Assembly: GCF_002101555.1 (NCBI RefSeq)
Contig: NZ_LQOL01000058.1
Span: 124,001-188,000, forward strand
Origin: Mycolicibacterium canariasense
GTDB lineage: Bacteria > Actinomycetota > Actinomycetes > Mycobacteriales > Mycobacteriaceae
Length of the DNA stretch: 64,000 bases
Direction: 5' to 3'
A model generated the notes under the pieces. The model ran no database searches. It had not been told where the DNA came from and saw nothing but the letters and a program-made list of their open reading frames with translations. Within the stretch, counting starts at the first letter, position 1, and the number at the start of each line of letters is the position of its first letter. Position numbers and translations under genes: made by a program. Positions 29,584-38,848 of this stretch are shown here, in pieces.

Positions 29584-32500
29584 GTGCCGTCCGTACTGCT
29601 GTTGTCGACATCCGACACCGATCTGATCACCGCCCGCGCGTCCGGGGCCGACTATCGGTGGGCCAACCCGTCGCGGTTGGTCGACGACGAGCTCGAGCGG
29701 GAGCTGGCCGGCCTGCTCGACGGGATCGATATCGCCGTCGTGCGCATCCTCGGCGGGTACCGCAGCTGGCAGCACGGGATCGACACCGTCGTCGCCAGCG
29801 GCGTGCCGACCATCGTGCTGTCGGGTGAACAGACCCCCGACGCCGAACTGATGCGACATTCCACCGTGCCCGCCGGGGTCGCGGTGCAGGCGCACATCTA
29901 TCTGGCCCAGGGCGGCACGGCCAACCTGCGCGGGCTGCACGCCTTCCTGTCCGACACCCTGCTCATGACCGGGTTCGGCTTCGAGCCGCCGCTGTCCGTC
30001 CCCACCTGGGGGGTGCTCGAACGGACCACCGACGCAACGGGTGCAGCCACATGCTCTTCGCGCGAGCGCTCATCGACCGTGGCGGTGCTGTACTACCGGG
30101 CGCAACACCTGGCCGGCAACACCGGCTACGTCGAGGCGCTGTGCGACGCCATCGACGCCGCAGGCGGTACGGCGCTGCCGGTCTACTGCGCCTCCCTGCG
30201 CACCGCCGAACCCGAACTACTGCAACTGCTCGGCACCGCCGACGCGCTCGTCACCACGGTGCTGGCCGCAGGCGGGGCCACGCCCGCGGCGGCGGCAGCG
30301 GGTGGATCCGACGACAGCTGGAACGTCGCCCACCTTGCCGCCCTGGACATCCCGATCCTGCAGGGGCTGTGCCTGACCAGCTCCCGGTCCCGCTGGTCGG
30401 ACAACGACGACGGCCTGTCCCCGTTGGACGTCGCGACCCAGGTGGCGGTGCCCGAGTTCGACGGCCGCATCATCACGGTCCCGTTCTCCTTCAAGGAGAT
30501 CGACGACGAGGGCCTGATCACCTACGCCGCCGATCCGGAGCGATGTGCGCGCGTCGCCGGCCTGGCGGTCCGGCATGCGCGGCTGCGTCACATCGCGCCC
30601 GCGGACAAGCGGGTGGCCCTGGTGTTCTCGGCGTACCCCACCAAACACGCCCGCATCGGCAACGCCGTCGGGCTGGACACCCCGGCCAGCGCGGTGGCCC
30701 TGTTGCGCGCCATGCGCGAGAAGGGCTACGACATCGGCGACGTCCCGGGGGTGGACGCAGGCGACGGCGACGCGCTGGTGCATGCGCTCATCGAACGCGG
30801 GGGACAGGACGCCGACTGGCTCACGCCGGAGGCCCTGGAAGCCAACCCGATCCGCGTCTCGGCCGCCGACTACGCGAAGTGGTTCGCGACGCTGCCCCAC
30901 GACTTCGCCGACGCGATCGTGCGGCACTGGGGCCCGCCGCCGGGCGAACTCTTCGTCGACCGCAGCCGTCATCCCGAGGGCGAGATCGTCATCGCCGCCA
31001 TGCAATCGGGCAACACCGTGCTGCTGGTGCAACCGCCCCGCGGGTTCGGTGAGAACCCGGTGGCCATCTACCACGACCCCGACCTGCCGCCCAGCCATCA
31101 CTACCTGGCGGCCTACCGGTGGATCGACACACATTTCGGCGCGGACGCCGTGGTGCACCTGGGCAAGCACGGCAACCTGGAATGGCTGCCCGGTAAGACG
31201 CTTGGTCTCAGTGCCGGTTGCGGTCCCGACGCCGCCCTGGGCGACCTGCCACTGATCTACCCGTTCCTGGTCAACGATCCGGGGGAGGGCACCCAGGCCA
31301 AGCGCCGTGCCCACGCCACCCTGGTCGACCACCTCATCCCGCCGATGGCCCGCGCCGAGACCTACGGCGATATCGCCCGGCTGGAGCAGCTGCTGGACGA
31401 GCACTCCGCCGTGTCCGCCCTGGACCCGGCGAAACTTCCGGCCATCCGCCAGCAGATCTGGACGCTGATGCGCGCGGCGAAGATGGACCACGACCTGGGT
31501 CTGGAGGATCGGCCGGACGAGGATTCCTTCGACGACATGCTGCTGCACGTCGACGGCTGGCTGTGTGAGATCAAGGATGTGCAGATCCGCGACGGCCTGC
31601 ACATCCTCGGTCAGGCACCCGCCGGCGAGGCCGAACTCGACCTGGTGCTGGCCGTCCTGCGGGCCCGGCAACTGTTCGGCGGCGAGCAGACCGTGCCGGG
31701 CCTGCGCCAGGCGCTGGGCCTGGCCGAGGACGGCAGCGAGGCCTTGGCCCGTGTCGACGCCGTCGAGGCCAGGGCCCGCGAACTGGTCGCAGCCCTGCAG
31801 GACAGCGGCTGGGACAGCGCCGCCGTCGACGGGCTGACCGACGACCCGGTCGTCGCGGACATCCTGCGGTTCGCCGCCGACGAGGTGGTGCCCCGGCTGC
31901 GCGGCACCGCCGGCGAGATCGACGCGGTGCTGCGGGCATTGGACGGGCATTACATTCCGGCCGGCCCGTCGGGCTCGCCGTTGCGCGGCTTGGTCAACGT
32001 GCTGCCGACCGGGCGCAACTTCTACTCGGTGGATCCCAAGGCCGTGCCGTCCCGGCTGGCCTGGGAAACCGGTGTGGCCATGGCCGATTCGCTGCTGGAG
32101 CGGTACCGCACCGACTACGGCCGCTGGCCGGCTTCGGTCGGGCTGTCGGTGTGGGGCACCTCCGCGATGCGGACCTCCGGCGACGATATCGCCGAAGTGC
32201 TTGCGCTGCTCGGTGTTCGGCCGGTGTGGGATGACGCGTCGCGCCGGGTGGTGAGCCTGGAACCGATCTCGCTCGCCGAACTGGGCCGGCCCCGCATCGA
32301 CGTGACCGTGCGCATCTCCGGCTTCTTCCGGGACGCCTTCCCGCACGTGGTCACCATGCTCGACGACGCGGTCCGGCTGGTCGCCGGCCTGGACGAGGCG
32401 CCCGAGGACAACTACGTGCGGGCGCACAGCCAGGCCGACCTCGCCGAGCACCGCGACGAACGGCGCTCCACCACAAGGATTTTCGGTTCCAAACCGGGTA

Positions 32501-33189
32501 CCTACGGGGCGGGCCTGCTGCAGCTGATCGACAGCCGCAACTGGCGTGACGACAACGACCTGGCACAGGTGTACACGGCCTGGGGCGGATTCGCCTACGG
32601 TCGCAACCTCGACGGCGCGCCGGCGGCCGACGACATGAACAAGGCGTATCGCCGGATCGCGGTGGCGGCCAAGAACACCGACACCCGCGAACACGACATC
32701 GCCGACTCCGACGACTACTTCCAGTATCACGGCGGCATGATCGCCACCGTGCGGGCGCTCACGGGTGCGGACCCGGCCGCCTACATCGGCGACAACACCC
32801 GCCCCGATGCGGTGCGCACCCGCACCCTCAGCGAGGAGACCACCCGGGTGTTCCGGGCCCGTGTGGTCAACCCGCGCTGGATCAACGCCATGCGCCGGCA
32901 CGGCTACAAGGGCGCCTTCGAGATGGCGGCCACCGTCGACTACCTGTTCGGCTACGACGCCACCGCGCACGTCATGTCCGACTGGATGTACGAACAACTC
33001 TCGGCCTCCTATGTTCTCGACCCGGAAAACCGCAAGTTCATGACGGAGTCGAATCCGTGGGCGCTGCACGGGATGGCCGAGCGGCTGCTCGAGGCGGCCG
33101 GCCGGGGGATGTGGTCGCAGCCGGAAGCCGACACCCTGGACCGTCTGCGGCAGGTGCTGCTGGAGACCGAAGGCGATCTGGAAGGCTAG
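29584..33189 (+). CDS. cobN: Cobaltochelatase large subunit CobN
   Basis: CobN is the large subunit of the ATP-dependent aerobic cobaltochelatase (CobNST), which inserts Co2+ into hydrogenobyrinic acid a,c-diamide. The 1201-residue length and order match Rv2062c as recalled. Recognisable stretches include VVHLGKHGNLEWLPGK, LPTGRNFYSVDPKAVPS, LLERYRTDYGRWPASVGLSVWGTSAMRTSGDD and GGMIATVRALTGADPAAYIGD. GTG 29584 gives the expected PSVLLLS N-terminus. No ribosome site or clear -10 is visible. There is no room for a cobalamin riboswitch (only 43 bases to the preceding ORF). The TAG stop starts the -10 of the next gene. Confidence 0.97.
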   Translation: MPSVLLLSTSDTDLITARASGADYRWANPSRLVDDELERELAGLLDGIDIAVVRILGGYRSWQHGIDTVVASGVPTIVLSGEQTPDAELMRHSTVPAGVAVQAHIYLAQGGTANLRGLHAFLSDTLLMTGFGFEPPLSVPTWGVLERTTDATGAATCSSRERSSTVAVLYYRAQHLAGNTGYVEALCDAIDAAGGTALPVYCASLRTAEPELLQLLGTADALVTTVLAAGGATPAAAAAGGSDDSWNVAHLAALDIPILQGLCLTSSRSRWSDNDDGLSPLDVATQVAVPEFDGRIITVPFSFKEIDDEGLITYAADPERCARVAGLAVRHARLRHIAPADKRVALVFSAYPTKHARIGNAVGLDTPASAVALLRAMREKGYDIGDVPGVDAGDGDALVHALIERGGQDADWLTPEALEANPIRVSAADYAKWFATLPHDFADAIVRHWGPPPGELFVDRSRHPEGEIVIAAMQSGNTVLLVQPPRGFGENPVAIYHDPDLPPSHHYLAAYRWIDTHFGADAVVHLGKHGNLEWLPGKTLGLSAGCGPDAALGDLPLIYPFLVNDPGEGTQAKRRAHATLVDHLIPPMARAETYGDIARLEQLLDEHSAVSALDPAKLPAIRQQIWTLMRAAKMDHDLGLEDRPDEDSFDDMLLHVDGWLCEIKDVQIRDGLHILGQAPAGEAELDLVLAVLRARQLFGGEQTVPGLRQALGLAEDGSEALARVDAVEARARELVAALQDSGWDSAAVDGLTDDPVVADILRFAADEVVPRLRGTAGEIDAVLRALDGHYIPAGPSGSPLRGLVNVLPTGRNFYSVDPKAVPSRLAWETGVAMADSLLERYRTDYGRWPASVGLSVWGTSAMRTSGDDIAEVLALLGVRPVWDDASRRVVSLEPISLAELGRPRIDVTVRISGFFRDAFPHVVTMLDDAVRLVAGLDEAPEDNYVRAHSQADLAEHRDERRSTTRIFGSKPGTYGAGLLQLIDSRNWRDDNDLAQVYTAWGGFAYGRNLDGAPAADDMNKAYRRIAVAAKNTDTREHDIADSDDYFQYHGGMIATVRALTGADPAAYIGDNTRPDAVRTRTLSEETTRVFRARVVNPRWINAMRRHGYKGAFEMAATVDYLFGYDATAHVMSDWMYEQLSASYVLDPENRKFMTESNPWALHGMAERLLEAAGRGMWSQPEADTLDRLRQVLLETEGDLEG

Positions 33190-33192
33190 ATT
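33187..33192 (+). promoter_or_regulatory. -10 made from the cobN stop codon
   Basis: TAGATT begins with the cobN TAG stop and is followed by six bases and ATG 33199 of the split-barrel gene, which has no Shine-Dalgarno sequence. Confidence 0.5.
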
Positions 33193-33198
33193 CACACC

Positions 33199-33582
33199 AT
33201 GGCTCTCACATTCGCCGATGTCGCCAAGGCCGAGTACATCCTGCTGACCACCTTTACCAAGGATGGCAGGCCCAAGCCGACCGCCATCTGGGCGGCCCCG
33301 GACGGGGACCGGCTGCTGGTCATCACCCAGGGAAAGTCATGGAAGGTCAAGCGGATCCGCAATACCCCGCGGGTCACGGTGGCGGTCTGCGATCGCCGGG
33401 GTAACCCCAAGAGCGAGGCCGTGGAGGCCACCGCCGCCATCCTGGACCAGTCCGAGGTGGGCCGGGTGTACGACGCCATCGGCGCGCGCTACGGGCTGCT
33501 CGGCAAGACCTTCAACCTGTTCTCCAAGCTCCGTGGCGGCATGAAGAACAATGTCGGCCTGGAACTCCGTGCAGCCGTCTAG
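33199..33582 (+). CDS. PPOX-class F420-dependent oxidoreductase (Rv2061c family)
   Basis: This 127-residue split-barrel protein of the Rv2061 family is predicted to bind F420 or a flavin. It has the segment LLTTFTKDGRPKPT at residues about 14-27, which recurs unchanged in the gene at 34485. The phosphate-contact region SWKVKRIRNTPRVTVAV follows. The position directly after cobN matches M. tuberculosis. The gene overlaps the start of purU by about 30 bases in another frame, so the two are probably co-translated. The substrate is unknown. Confidence 0.9.
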   Translation: MALTFADVAKAEYILLTTFTKDGRPKPTAIWAAPDGDRLLVITQGKSWKVKRIRNTPRVTVAVCDRRGNPKSEAVEATAAILDQSEVGRVYDAIGARYGLLGKTFNLFSKLRGGMKNNVGLELRAAV

Positions 33583-34450
33583 ACCCGCCACGGCCCGACA
33601 GACCGATATCGGCCGGCTGCTGCTGACCTGCCCGGACCGGTCCGGCATCGTTGCGGCGGTCTCGACCTTCCTGACCCGCTCGGGCGCCAACATCATCTCG
33701 CTGGACCAGGATTCCACCGAGTCCGAGGGCGGAACATTCCTGCAGCGCACCGTCTTTCACCTGCCCGGACTGCCCGCGGCGGCACCGGAGCTGGAACGCG
33801 AGTTCGCCGCGCTGGCAGCCGAATTCGACATCGACTACCGGTTCACCGAGGCGGCCAAACCCAAACGGGTGGCCATCATGGCCTCGACCGCCGACCATTG
33901 CCTGCTGGACCTGCTGTGGCGCAACCGCCGCGGCGAGCTCGACATGACCGTGGTGGTGGTGATCGCCAACCACCCCGAACTGGCCGAACAAGTACGCGCC
34001 TTCAACGTGCCGTTCGTCTACATCCCGGCCACCCGCGACACCCGGGCCGAGGCCGAACAGCGGCAACTGGAACTGCTCAAGGGCAATGTCGACCTGGTGG
34101 TGCTGGCGCGCTACATGCAGATCGTCACCCCGGAATTCCTGGACGCGATCGGCTGCCCGCTGATCAACATCCATCACTCGTTCCTGCCCGCTTTCGTCGG
34201 TGCGAACACCTACCGGCGGGCCAGGGAGCGCGGCGTCAAACTGGTCGGGGCGACCGCCCATTACGTGACCGCCGATCTGGACGAGGGCCCCATCATCGAG
34301 CAGGACGTGGTGCGGGTGGACCACACGCACACCGTCGAAGACCTGGTCCGCCTCGGCGCCGACGTCGAACGGGCGGTGCTGTCGCGGGCGGTGCTGTGGC
34401 ACTGCCAAGACCGCATCCTGCGCCACGACAACGAAACCGTGGTCTTCTGA
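33551..34450 (+). CDS. purU: Formyltetrahydrofolate deformylase PurU
   Basis: PurU hydrolyses 10-formyl-tetrahydrofolate to formate and tetrahydrofolate, supplying formate for PurT or balancing the one-carbon pool. The 299-residue protein has an N-terminal ACT domain (LLLTCPDRSGIVAAVSTFL) and a formyltransferase-like domain. That domain carries the catalytic triad context INIHHSFLPAF and GATAHYVTADLDEGPII with the catalytic Asp. ATG 33551 lies within the preceding gene. GTG 33569 is an alternative that removes six residues. In M. tuberculosis purU is elsewhere (Rv2964), so its position between two related F420 genes is a local rearrangement. Confidence 0.95.
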   Translation: MSAWNSVQPSRPATARQTDIGRLLLTCPDRSGIVAAVSTFLTRSGANIISLDQDSTESEGGTFLQRTVFHLPGLPAAAPELEREFAALAAEFDIDYRFTEAAKPKRVAIMASTADHCLLDLLWRNRRGELDMTVVVVIANHPELAEQVRAFNVPFVYIPATRDTRAEAEQRQLELLKGNVDLVVLARYMQIVTPEFLDAIGCPLINIHHSFLPAFVGANTYRRARERGVKLVGATAHYVTADLDEGPIIEQDVVRVDHTHTVEDLVRLGADVERAVLSRAVLWHCQDRILRHDNETVVF

Positions 34451-34484
34451 GCCGTACAGATCCGCACAGGAGGTGGACAGATCC

Positions 34485-34889
34485 ATGGCCCCGACATTCG
34501 ACGACGTCTATCGCGAGCAGTACCTGCTGCTGACCACCTTCACCAAGGACGGCCGCCCCAAACCCACCCCGGTGTGGGGCGTGCCGCATGAGGGCAAGCT
34601 GCTGATCAGCACCGACGACGGCTCGTGGAAAACCAAGCGGATCAACAACACCCCGCGAGTGACCATCCAGAAATGTGGGGTGCTGGGAAAGGTCAAAGGC
34701 GAACCCGTCGAGGCGGTGGCCCGCAACCTGCCCAAGTCCGAGACCCGGCGGGTCTTCGACATGGTGACCAGACGGTACTGGTGGCACGCCTGGTGGTGGA
34801 TCCCGCAGGCGATCCTGCGCGGTGGCATCGGCAAAGTGCACGCCGCCATCGAGATCCGCCCCCTCGACGCCGCCCACCAGGCCCCGTAG
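34485..34889 (+). CDS. PPOX-class F420-dependent oxidoreductase, second copy
   Basis: This 134-residue paralogue of the gene at 33199 has a strong AGGAGG ribosome site (34468-34473) before ATG 34485. It keeps LLTTFTKDGRPKPT and SWKTKRINNTPRVTI, but ends differently: WWHAWWWIP forms a tryptophan-rich stretch absent from the first copy. This suggests a changed ligand pocket or membrane contact. It was probably produced by duplication before purU came to lie between them. Substrate and cofactor are inferred from family only. Confidence 0.88.
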   Translation: MAPTFDDVYREQYLLLTTFTKDGRPKPTPVWGVPHEGKLLISTDDGSWKTKRINNTPRVTIQKCGVLGKVKGEPVEAVARNLPKSETRRVFDMVTRRYWWHAWWWIPQAILRGGIGKVHAAIEIRPLDAAHQAP

Positions 34890-34930
34890 CGATCCAGGAA
34901 CCCGAGCGCCGTCCCACGCGTTGACCCGGT

Positions 34931-35419
34931 ATGGCATCACGACTGTTCCTCGTCTACGTCCTCGTCGAACTGGCGGTCGTCGTGGGCCTGATCTCGACCA
35001 TCGGGTTCGGCTGGACGGTACTGGCGCTGCTGGCCGCGTTCGGCCTCGGCCTGGCGCTGGCCGGCGCCCAGTTGACCCGTCAGCTGGCACGCCTGCGGGG
35101 CGCGGTGAACACCAGGACCGGCGATCCGTCGCTGGCCACCGACAGCCTGCTCGTCGCGCTGGGCACGGTACTGGTCGTCATACCGGGTCTGGCCAGCTCC
35201 GTCGTCGGTGCGCTGCTGCTGCTGCCGCCGACCCGAGCGGCGGCGCGACCGCTGGCCACCCGATTGGTCAACCGACAGCTGAACCGCGCGGTGCCGGTCA
35301 TGGTGTTCAGCAGCACCACAACCACCACCCACAAACGCGGTGACTACGTCGACGGCGAGGTCATCGACGTGGTGGACGAGGTGGTCACCCCGGCGCCGCT
35401 GCCGCCTCGGCAGGTCTGA
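34931..35419 (+). CDS. fxsA: FxsA-family membrane protein
   Basis: This is a 162-residue integral membrane protein with three to four predicted helices. The N-terminus is MASRLFLVYVLVELAVVVGLI, the central GWTVLALLAAFGLGLALAGA is hydrophobic, and LVVIPGLASSVVGALLLLPPTRA is the typical FxsA signature. The C-terminus is hydrophilic and acidic (VIDVVDEV). FxsA homologues are named for suppressing F exclusion of phage T7 in E. coli. The mycobacterial role is unknown. It corresponds to Rv2053c. Confidence 0.9.
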   Translation: MASRLFLVYVLVELAVVVGLISTIGFGWTVLALLAAFGLGLALAGAQLTRQLARLRGAVNTRTGDPSLATDSLLVALGTVLVVIPGLASSVVGALLLLPPTRAAARPLATRLVNRQLNRAVPVMVFSSTTTTTHKRGDYVDGEVIDVVDEVVTPAPLPPRQV

Positions 35420-35442
35420 GCGCCGACTACTGTTTGTCCCTC

Positions 35443-37035
35443 GTGACCACACTTCTGCTCAACGGGCGTGTGTACAGCCCGGCCGCCCCCGATGCCACGG
35501 CCATGGCCGTGCGCGACGGGATGGTGGTGTGGCTCGGGTCCGACGACGCCGCCCGTAGCGAATTCCCGCACACCGAGTCGGTCGATCTGGACGGTGCCTT
35601 CGTCGCACCGGCGTTCGTCGACAGCCACGTCCACGTGACAGCCACCGGGTTGGCCCTGACCGGTCTGGACCTCCGCTCGGCGCGCTCGCGCGAGCACTGC
35701 CTGCAGCTGGTCGCCGACTACGCCGCGACCCATCCGGACGGCATCGTCTGGGGACACGGCTGGGACGAGACCGGCTGGCCCGAGCCGGAGCCGCCGGCCA
35801 CCGCAGAACTCGACACCGTCCTGGGGCAGCGGCCCGCCTACCTGAGCCGGGTCGACGTGCACTCCGCGGTCGCCTCGACCGGGTTGCGCGGGACGGTCGC
35901 CGAACTGGCGGCCGCGACCGGATTCCATCCGCAGCGGCCACTGACCGCCGATGCCCACCACGCCGTACGGGCCGCGGCCCGTGACCTGCTGACACCGGCG
36001 CAGCGCCAGGCCGCGCAACGTGCCGCCCTGGATACCGCCGCCGCGCTCGGGATCGCCGCCGTGCACGAATGCGCCGGACCCGACATCGGCGGGCTGGACG
36101 ACTGGCAGGCGCTGCACGCCCTGGACCACGGTGTCGAAGTCGTCGGTTACTGGGGCGAAGCGGTGGGGTCGGTAGGACAGGCCCGCGACCTCGTCCAGCG
36201 CACCGGCGCCCGCGGGCTGGCCGGCGACCTGTTCGTCGACGGCGCGCTCGGCTCGCGGACCGCCTGGCTGCACCAGCCGTACACGGACGCCCCGCACACC
36301 TGCGGCAACACCTACCTGGACGCCGACGCGGTCACCGCGCACCTGCTGGCCTGCACCGAGGCGGGGATCACCGCCGGGTTCCACGTCATCGGCGACGCCG
36401 CCGTCGCGACCGTCACCGACGCGCTGCAGGTGGTGGCCGACCGGTTCGGCGGGCCGGCGGTGGCCCGCTGTGGGCACCGGCTCGAGCATCTGGAGATGGT
36501 CGAGCCCGATCAGGCCGAACGGCTCGGCCGCTGGGGTGTCATCGCGAGCATGCAACCCAACTTCGACGACCTGTGGGGCGGGCCGACGGGCATGTATGCG
36601 CAGCGGCTCGGGGTTGACCGAGCCGGCAAACTCAACCCCTTCGCGCTGTTAGCATCCCAAGGCGTGCCGCTCGCCTTCGGATCCGACAGCCCGGTCACCG
36701 GGCTGGACCCGTGGCAATCCGTGCGGGCCGCGGCCGAACATCGCACCCCCGGCAGCGCGGTCTCGGCACGCGCGGCGTTCGCCGCCGCCACACGGGGCGC
36801 CTGGCGGGCAGCGGGGGTCCGCGACGGGGTGACCGGCACGCTGGTCCCGGGCGCGCCCGCCTCCTACGCCATCTGGGACGCCGGTGATCTCGAGGTGAGT
36901 GCCCCGGCGGCCGACGCCGTCCAGCGCTGGTCCACCGACCCGCGGTCACGGGTGCCCGCACTGCCGCGGCTGACACCCGACCGTTCGCCGCGCTGCCTGC
37001 GCACCGTCCACCGCGGCGTGGTGCTGTATGGCTGA
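35443..37035 (+). CDS. Amidohydrolase-superfamily protein (YtcJ/NfdA type)
   Basis: This 530-residue metal-dependent hydrolase has the Zn ligands in DSHVHVTATG and a His in GFHVIGDAA. RLEHLEMVEPDQ supplies another His, and a terminal Asp is in FGSDSPVTGLDP, an arrangement typical of the YtcJ group. GHGWDETGWPEP near residue 102 is the conserved YtcJ motif. Its substrate is unknown (N-substituted formamides are known for NfdA). It appears to match Rv2052c. I chose GTG 35443, which gives TTLLLNGRVY. TTG 35434 is possible, and TACTGT at 35428 is a candidate -10. It overlaps lnt by eight bases. Confidence 0.88.
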   Translation: MTTLLLNGRVYSPAAPDATAMAVRDGMVVWLGSDDAARSEFPHTESVDLDGAFVAPAFVDSHVHVTATGLALTGLDLRSARSREHCLQLVADYAATHPDGIVWGHGWDETGWPEPEPPATAELDTVLGQRPAYLSRVDVHSAVASTGLRGTVAELAAATGFHPQRPLTADAHHAVRAAARDLLTPAQRQAAQRAALDTAAALGIAAVHECAGPDIGGLDDWQALHALDHGVEVVGYWGEAVGSVGQARDLVQRTGARGLAGDLFVDGALGSRTAWLHQPYTDAPHTCGNTYLDADAVTAHLLACTEAGITAGFHVIGDAAVATVTDALQVVADRFGGPAVARCGHRLEHLEMVEPDQAERLGRWGVIASMQPNFDDLWGGPTGMYAQRLGVDRAGKLNPFALLASQGVPLAFGSDSPVTGLDPWQSVRAAAEHRTPGSAVSARAAFAAATRGAWRAAGVRDGVTGTLVPGAPASYAIWDAGDLEVSAPAADAVQRWSTDPRSRVPALPRLTPDRSPRCLRTVHRGVVLYG

Positions 37036-38848
37036 CGCCGAGCCCGACACCGACACCGGACCCGAAACGGACACCGAGCCGGAAACCACCCCCGAGGCGG
37101 AGCCCGCCGGCCCTGGTCGGCTGGCCCGGTTCGGTGAGCGGCTGCGCCGGACACTGATGCCCCGGCTGACACGCCTGGTGGTGTCGGTGCTCGCGGGCGC
37201 GCTGATGTGTGTGAGCTTCCCGCCGTGGGGATGGTGGTACTGCGCGTTCCTGGCCCTGGCGGCATTGGGTTGGGTGCTGACCCGCACGCCGACCACCCGG
37301 GCCGGTGGGTTCGGCTACGGCCTGGTGTTCGGGTTGGCCTTCTACATTCCACTGCTGCCGTGGATCGGCAACCTCGTCGGCACCCTGCCCTGGCTGGCCC
37401 TGGCATTGCTCCAGGCACTCTTCCCTGCGCTGTTCGGGCTGCTGGCCGTGCTGGTTCGGGGCCTGCCCGGCTGGCCGGTGTGGTTCGCCGCCGAGTGGGC
37501 GGTCGGCGAGTGGCTGAAATCGGTGGTGCCGTTCGGTGGCTTCCCCTGGGGTGTCGTCGGCTTCAGCCAAGCCGGAGGCCCGCTGCTACCGCTGGCCCAG
37601 ATCGGCGGCGCACCGCTGGTGTCGGTCGCCGTGGCGTTGGTCGGGTTCAGCCTGACCGCCATCGGCCTGGAGATCGTGCTGTGGTGGCGGCACAGCCACC
37701 CCGATCACGCGGCCACCATGACCGACGCCGCGCGACCCGAGGTCGTGCTGCCCGGGGTGTGCATCTGCGTGGTGCTGCTCGGCACCGCGCTGGTGTGGCC
37801 GGCGGTGCGTCAGGCCGGGGCCGGGGCCGGCACCCAACCTTCGATCACCGTGGCCGCGGTGCAGGGCAACGTGCCGCGACTGGGGCTGGATTTCAACGCG
37901 CAACGCCGCGCCGTGCTGGACAACCACGTCTCCGAGACACTGCGGCTGGCGGCCGATGTCCAGGCCGGCCGCGCGCCGCAGCCCATGGTGGTGGTCTGGC
38001 CGGAGAACTCCTCGGATATCGACCCGTTGCTCAACGCCGACGCCGGTGCCGAGATCGCCCAGGCCGCGCGGGCCGTACATGCACCGATTCTGGTCGGCAC
38101 CGTGCTGCGGGCGCCCGGCTACACCCCGGAGAATCCGGCGGCGACCAATACCGTGATGGTCTGGGATGACGTCACCGGTCCCGGTCAACGGCATGACAAG
38201 AAGATCGTGCAGCCGTTCGGCGAGTACCTGCCGTGGCGCAGCTTCTTCCGCCACATCTCGTCCTATGCCGACCGTGCCGGGTTCTTCGTGCCGGGCGCCG
38301 GGGACGGCGTGGTGCAGGCGGCCGGCGTCCCGATCGGCGTCACCACCTGCTGGGAGGTCATCTTCGACCGGGCCGCACGCGAGGCCGTGCGCAACGGCGC
38401 GCAACTGCTCACCGTGCCCACCAACAACGCCACCTTCGACGAGGCGATGAGCGCTCAGCAGCTGGCATTCGCCCGGCTGCGGGCGGTCGAGCACGATCGC
38501 TACGTCGTGGTGGCCGGAACCACCGGGATCAGCGCCGTGATCGCACCCGACGGGCGGGAGCTGGCCCGGACGAAGTTCTTCGAACCGGCCTATCTGGACA
38601 CCTCGGTGCGGCTGAAATCCGGTCTGACCGTCGCCACCGTGTGGGGCCCGGCCATCCAGATCGGACTGATCGTGATCGGCGTTGCCGCTGTGATCGCGGC
38701 CATGCTGCACAATGGGAGCTTCGTGCGAAGGCGCCGGACGGCCGCCTCCGCCGGCTCGGATTTGCCCGACGCGGGCACAGCAGGACAGCCCGACGCGGGC
38801 AGTTCGGAGAAGCCCGACGCGGGCAGTGAGGACAAGGGAAGCACATGA
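37028..38848 (+). CDS. lnt: Apolipoprotein N-acyltransferase Lnt
   Basis: Lnt transfers the third acyl chain to the N-terminal cysteine of lipoproteins. The 606-residue protein has an acidic N-terminal tail, about six to eight membrane helices in the first 230 residues and an extracytoplasmic nitrilase-type domain (about 275-520). The catalytic Glu-Lys-Cys set appears as VVWPENSS, KIVQPFGEYLP and GVTTCWEVIFD. The last helix (IQIGLIVIGVAAVIAAML) precedes a tail with three PDAG repeats. In M. tuberculosis this domain is fused to Ppm1 (Rv2051c), whereas here the two are separate genes overlapping by ATGA. Confidence 0.95.
   Translation: MADAEPDTDTGPETDTEPETTPEAEPAGPGRLARFGERLRRTLMPRLTRLVVSVLAGALMCVSFPPWGWWYCAFLALAALGWVLTRTPTTRAGGFGYGLVFGLAFYIPLLPWIGNLVGTLPWLALALLQALFPALFGLLAVLVRGLPGWPVWFAAEWAVGEWLKSVVPFGGFPWGVVGFSQAGGPLLPLAQIGGAPLVSVAVALVGFSLTAIGLEIVLWWRHSHPDHAATMTDAARPEVVLPGVCICVVLLGTALVWPAVRQAGAGAGTQPSITVAAVQGNVPRLGLDFNAQRRAVLDNHVSETLRLAADVQAGRAPQPMVVVWPENSSDIDPLLNADAGAEIAQAARAVHAPILVGTVLRAPGYTPENPAATNTVMVWDDVTGPGQRHDKKIVQPFGEYLPWRSFFRHISSYADRAGFFVPGAGDGVVQAAGVPIGVTTCWEVIFDRAAREAVRNGAQLLTVPTNNATFDEAMSAQQLAFARLRAVEHDRYVVVAGTTGISAVIAPDGRELARTKFFEPAYLDTSVRLKSGLTVATVWGPAIQIGLIVIGVAAVIAAMLHNGSFVRRRRTAASAGSDLPDAGTAGQPDAGSSEKPDAGSEDKGST

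Noticed and set aside
30217..33195. A 992-residue open frame on the minus strand
   Set aside because: It is the antisense shadow of cobN. In this G+C-rich DNA the opposite strand of long genes is often open. The cobN frame has clear family motifs and the antisense has none.
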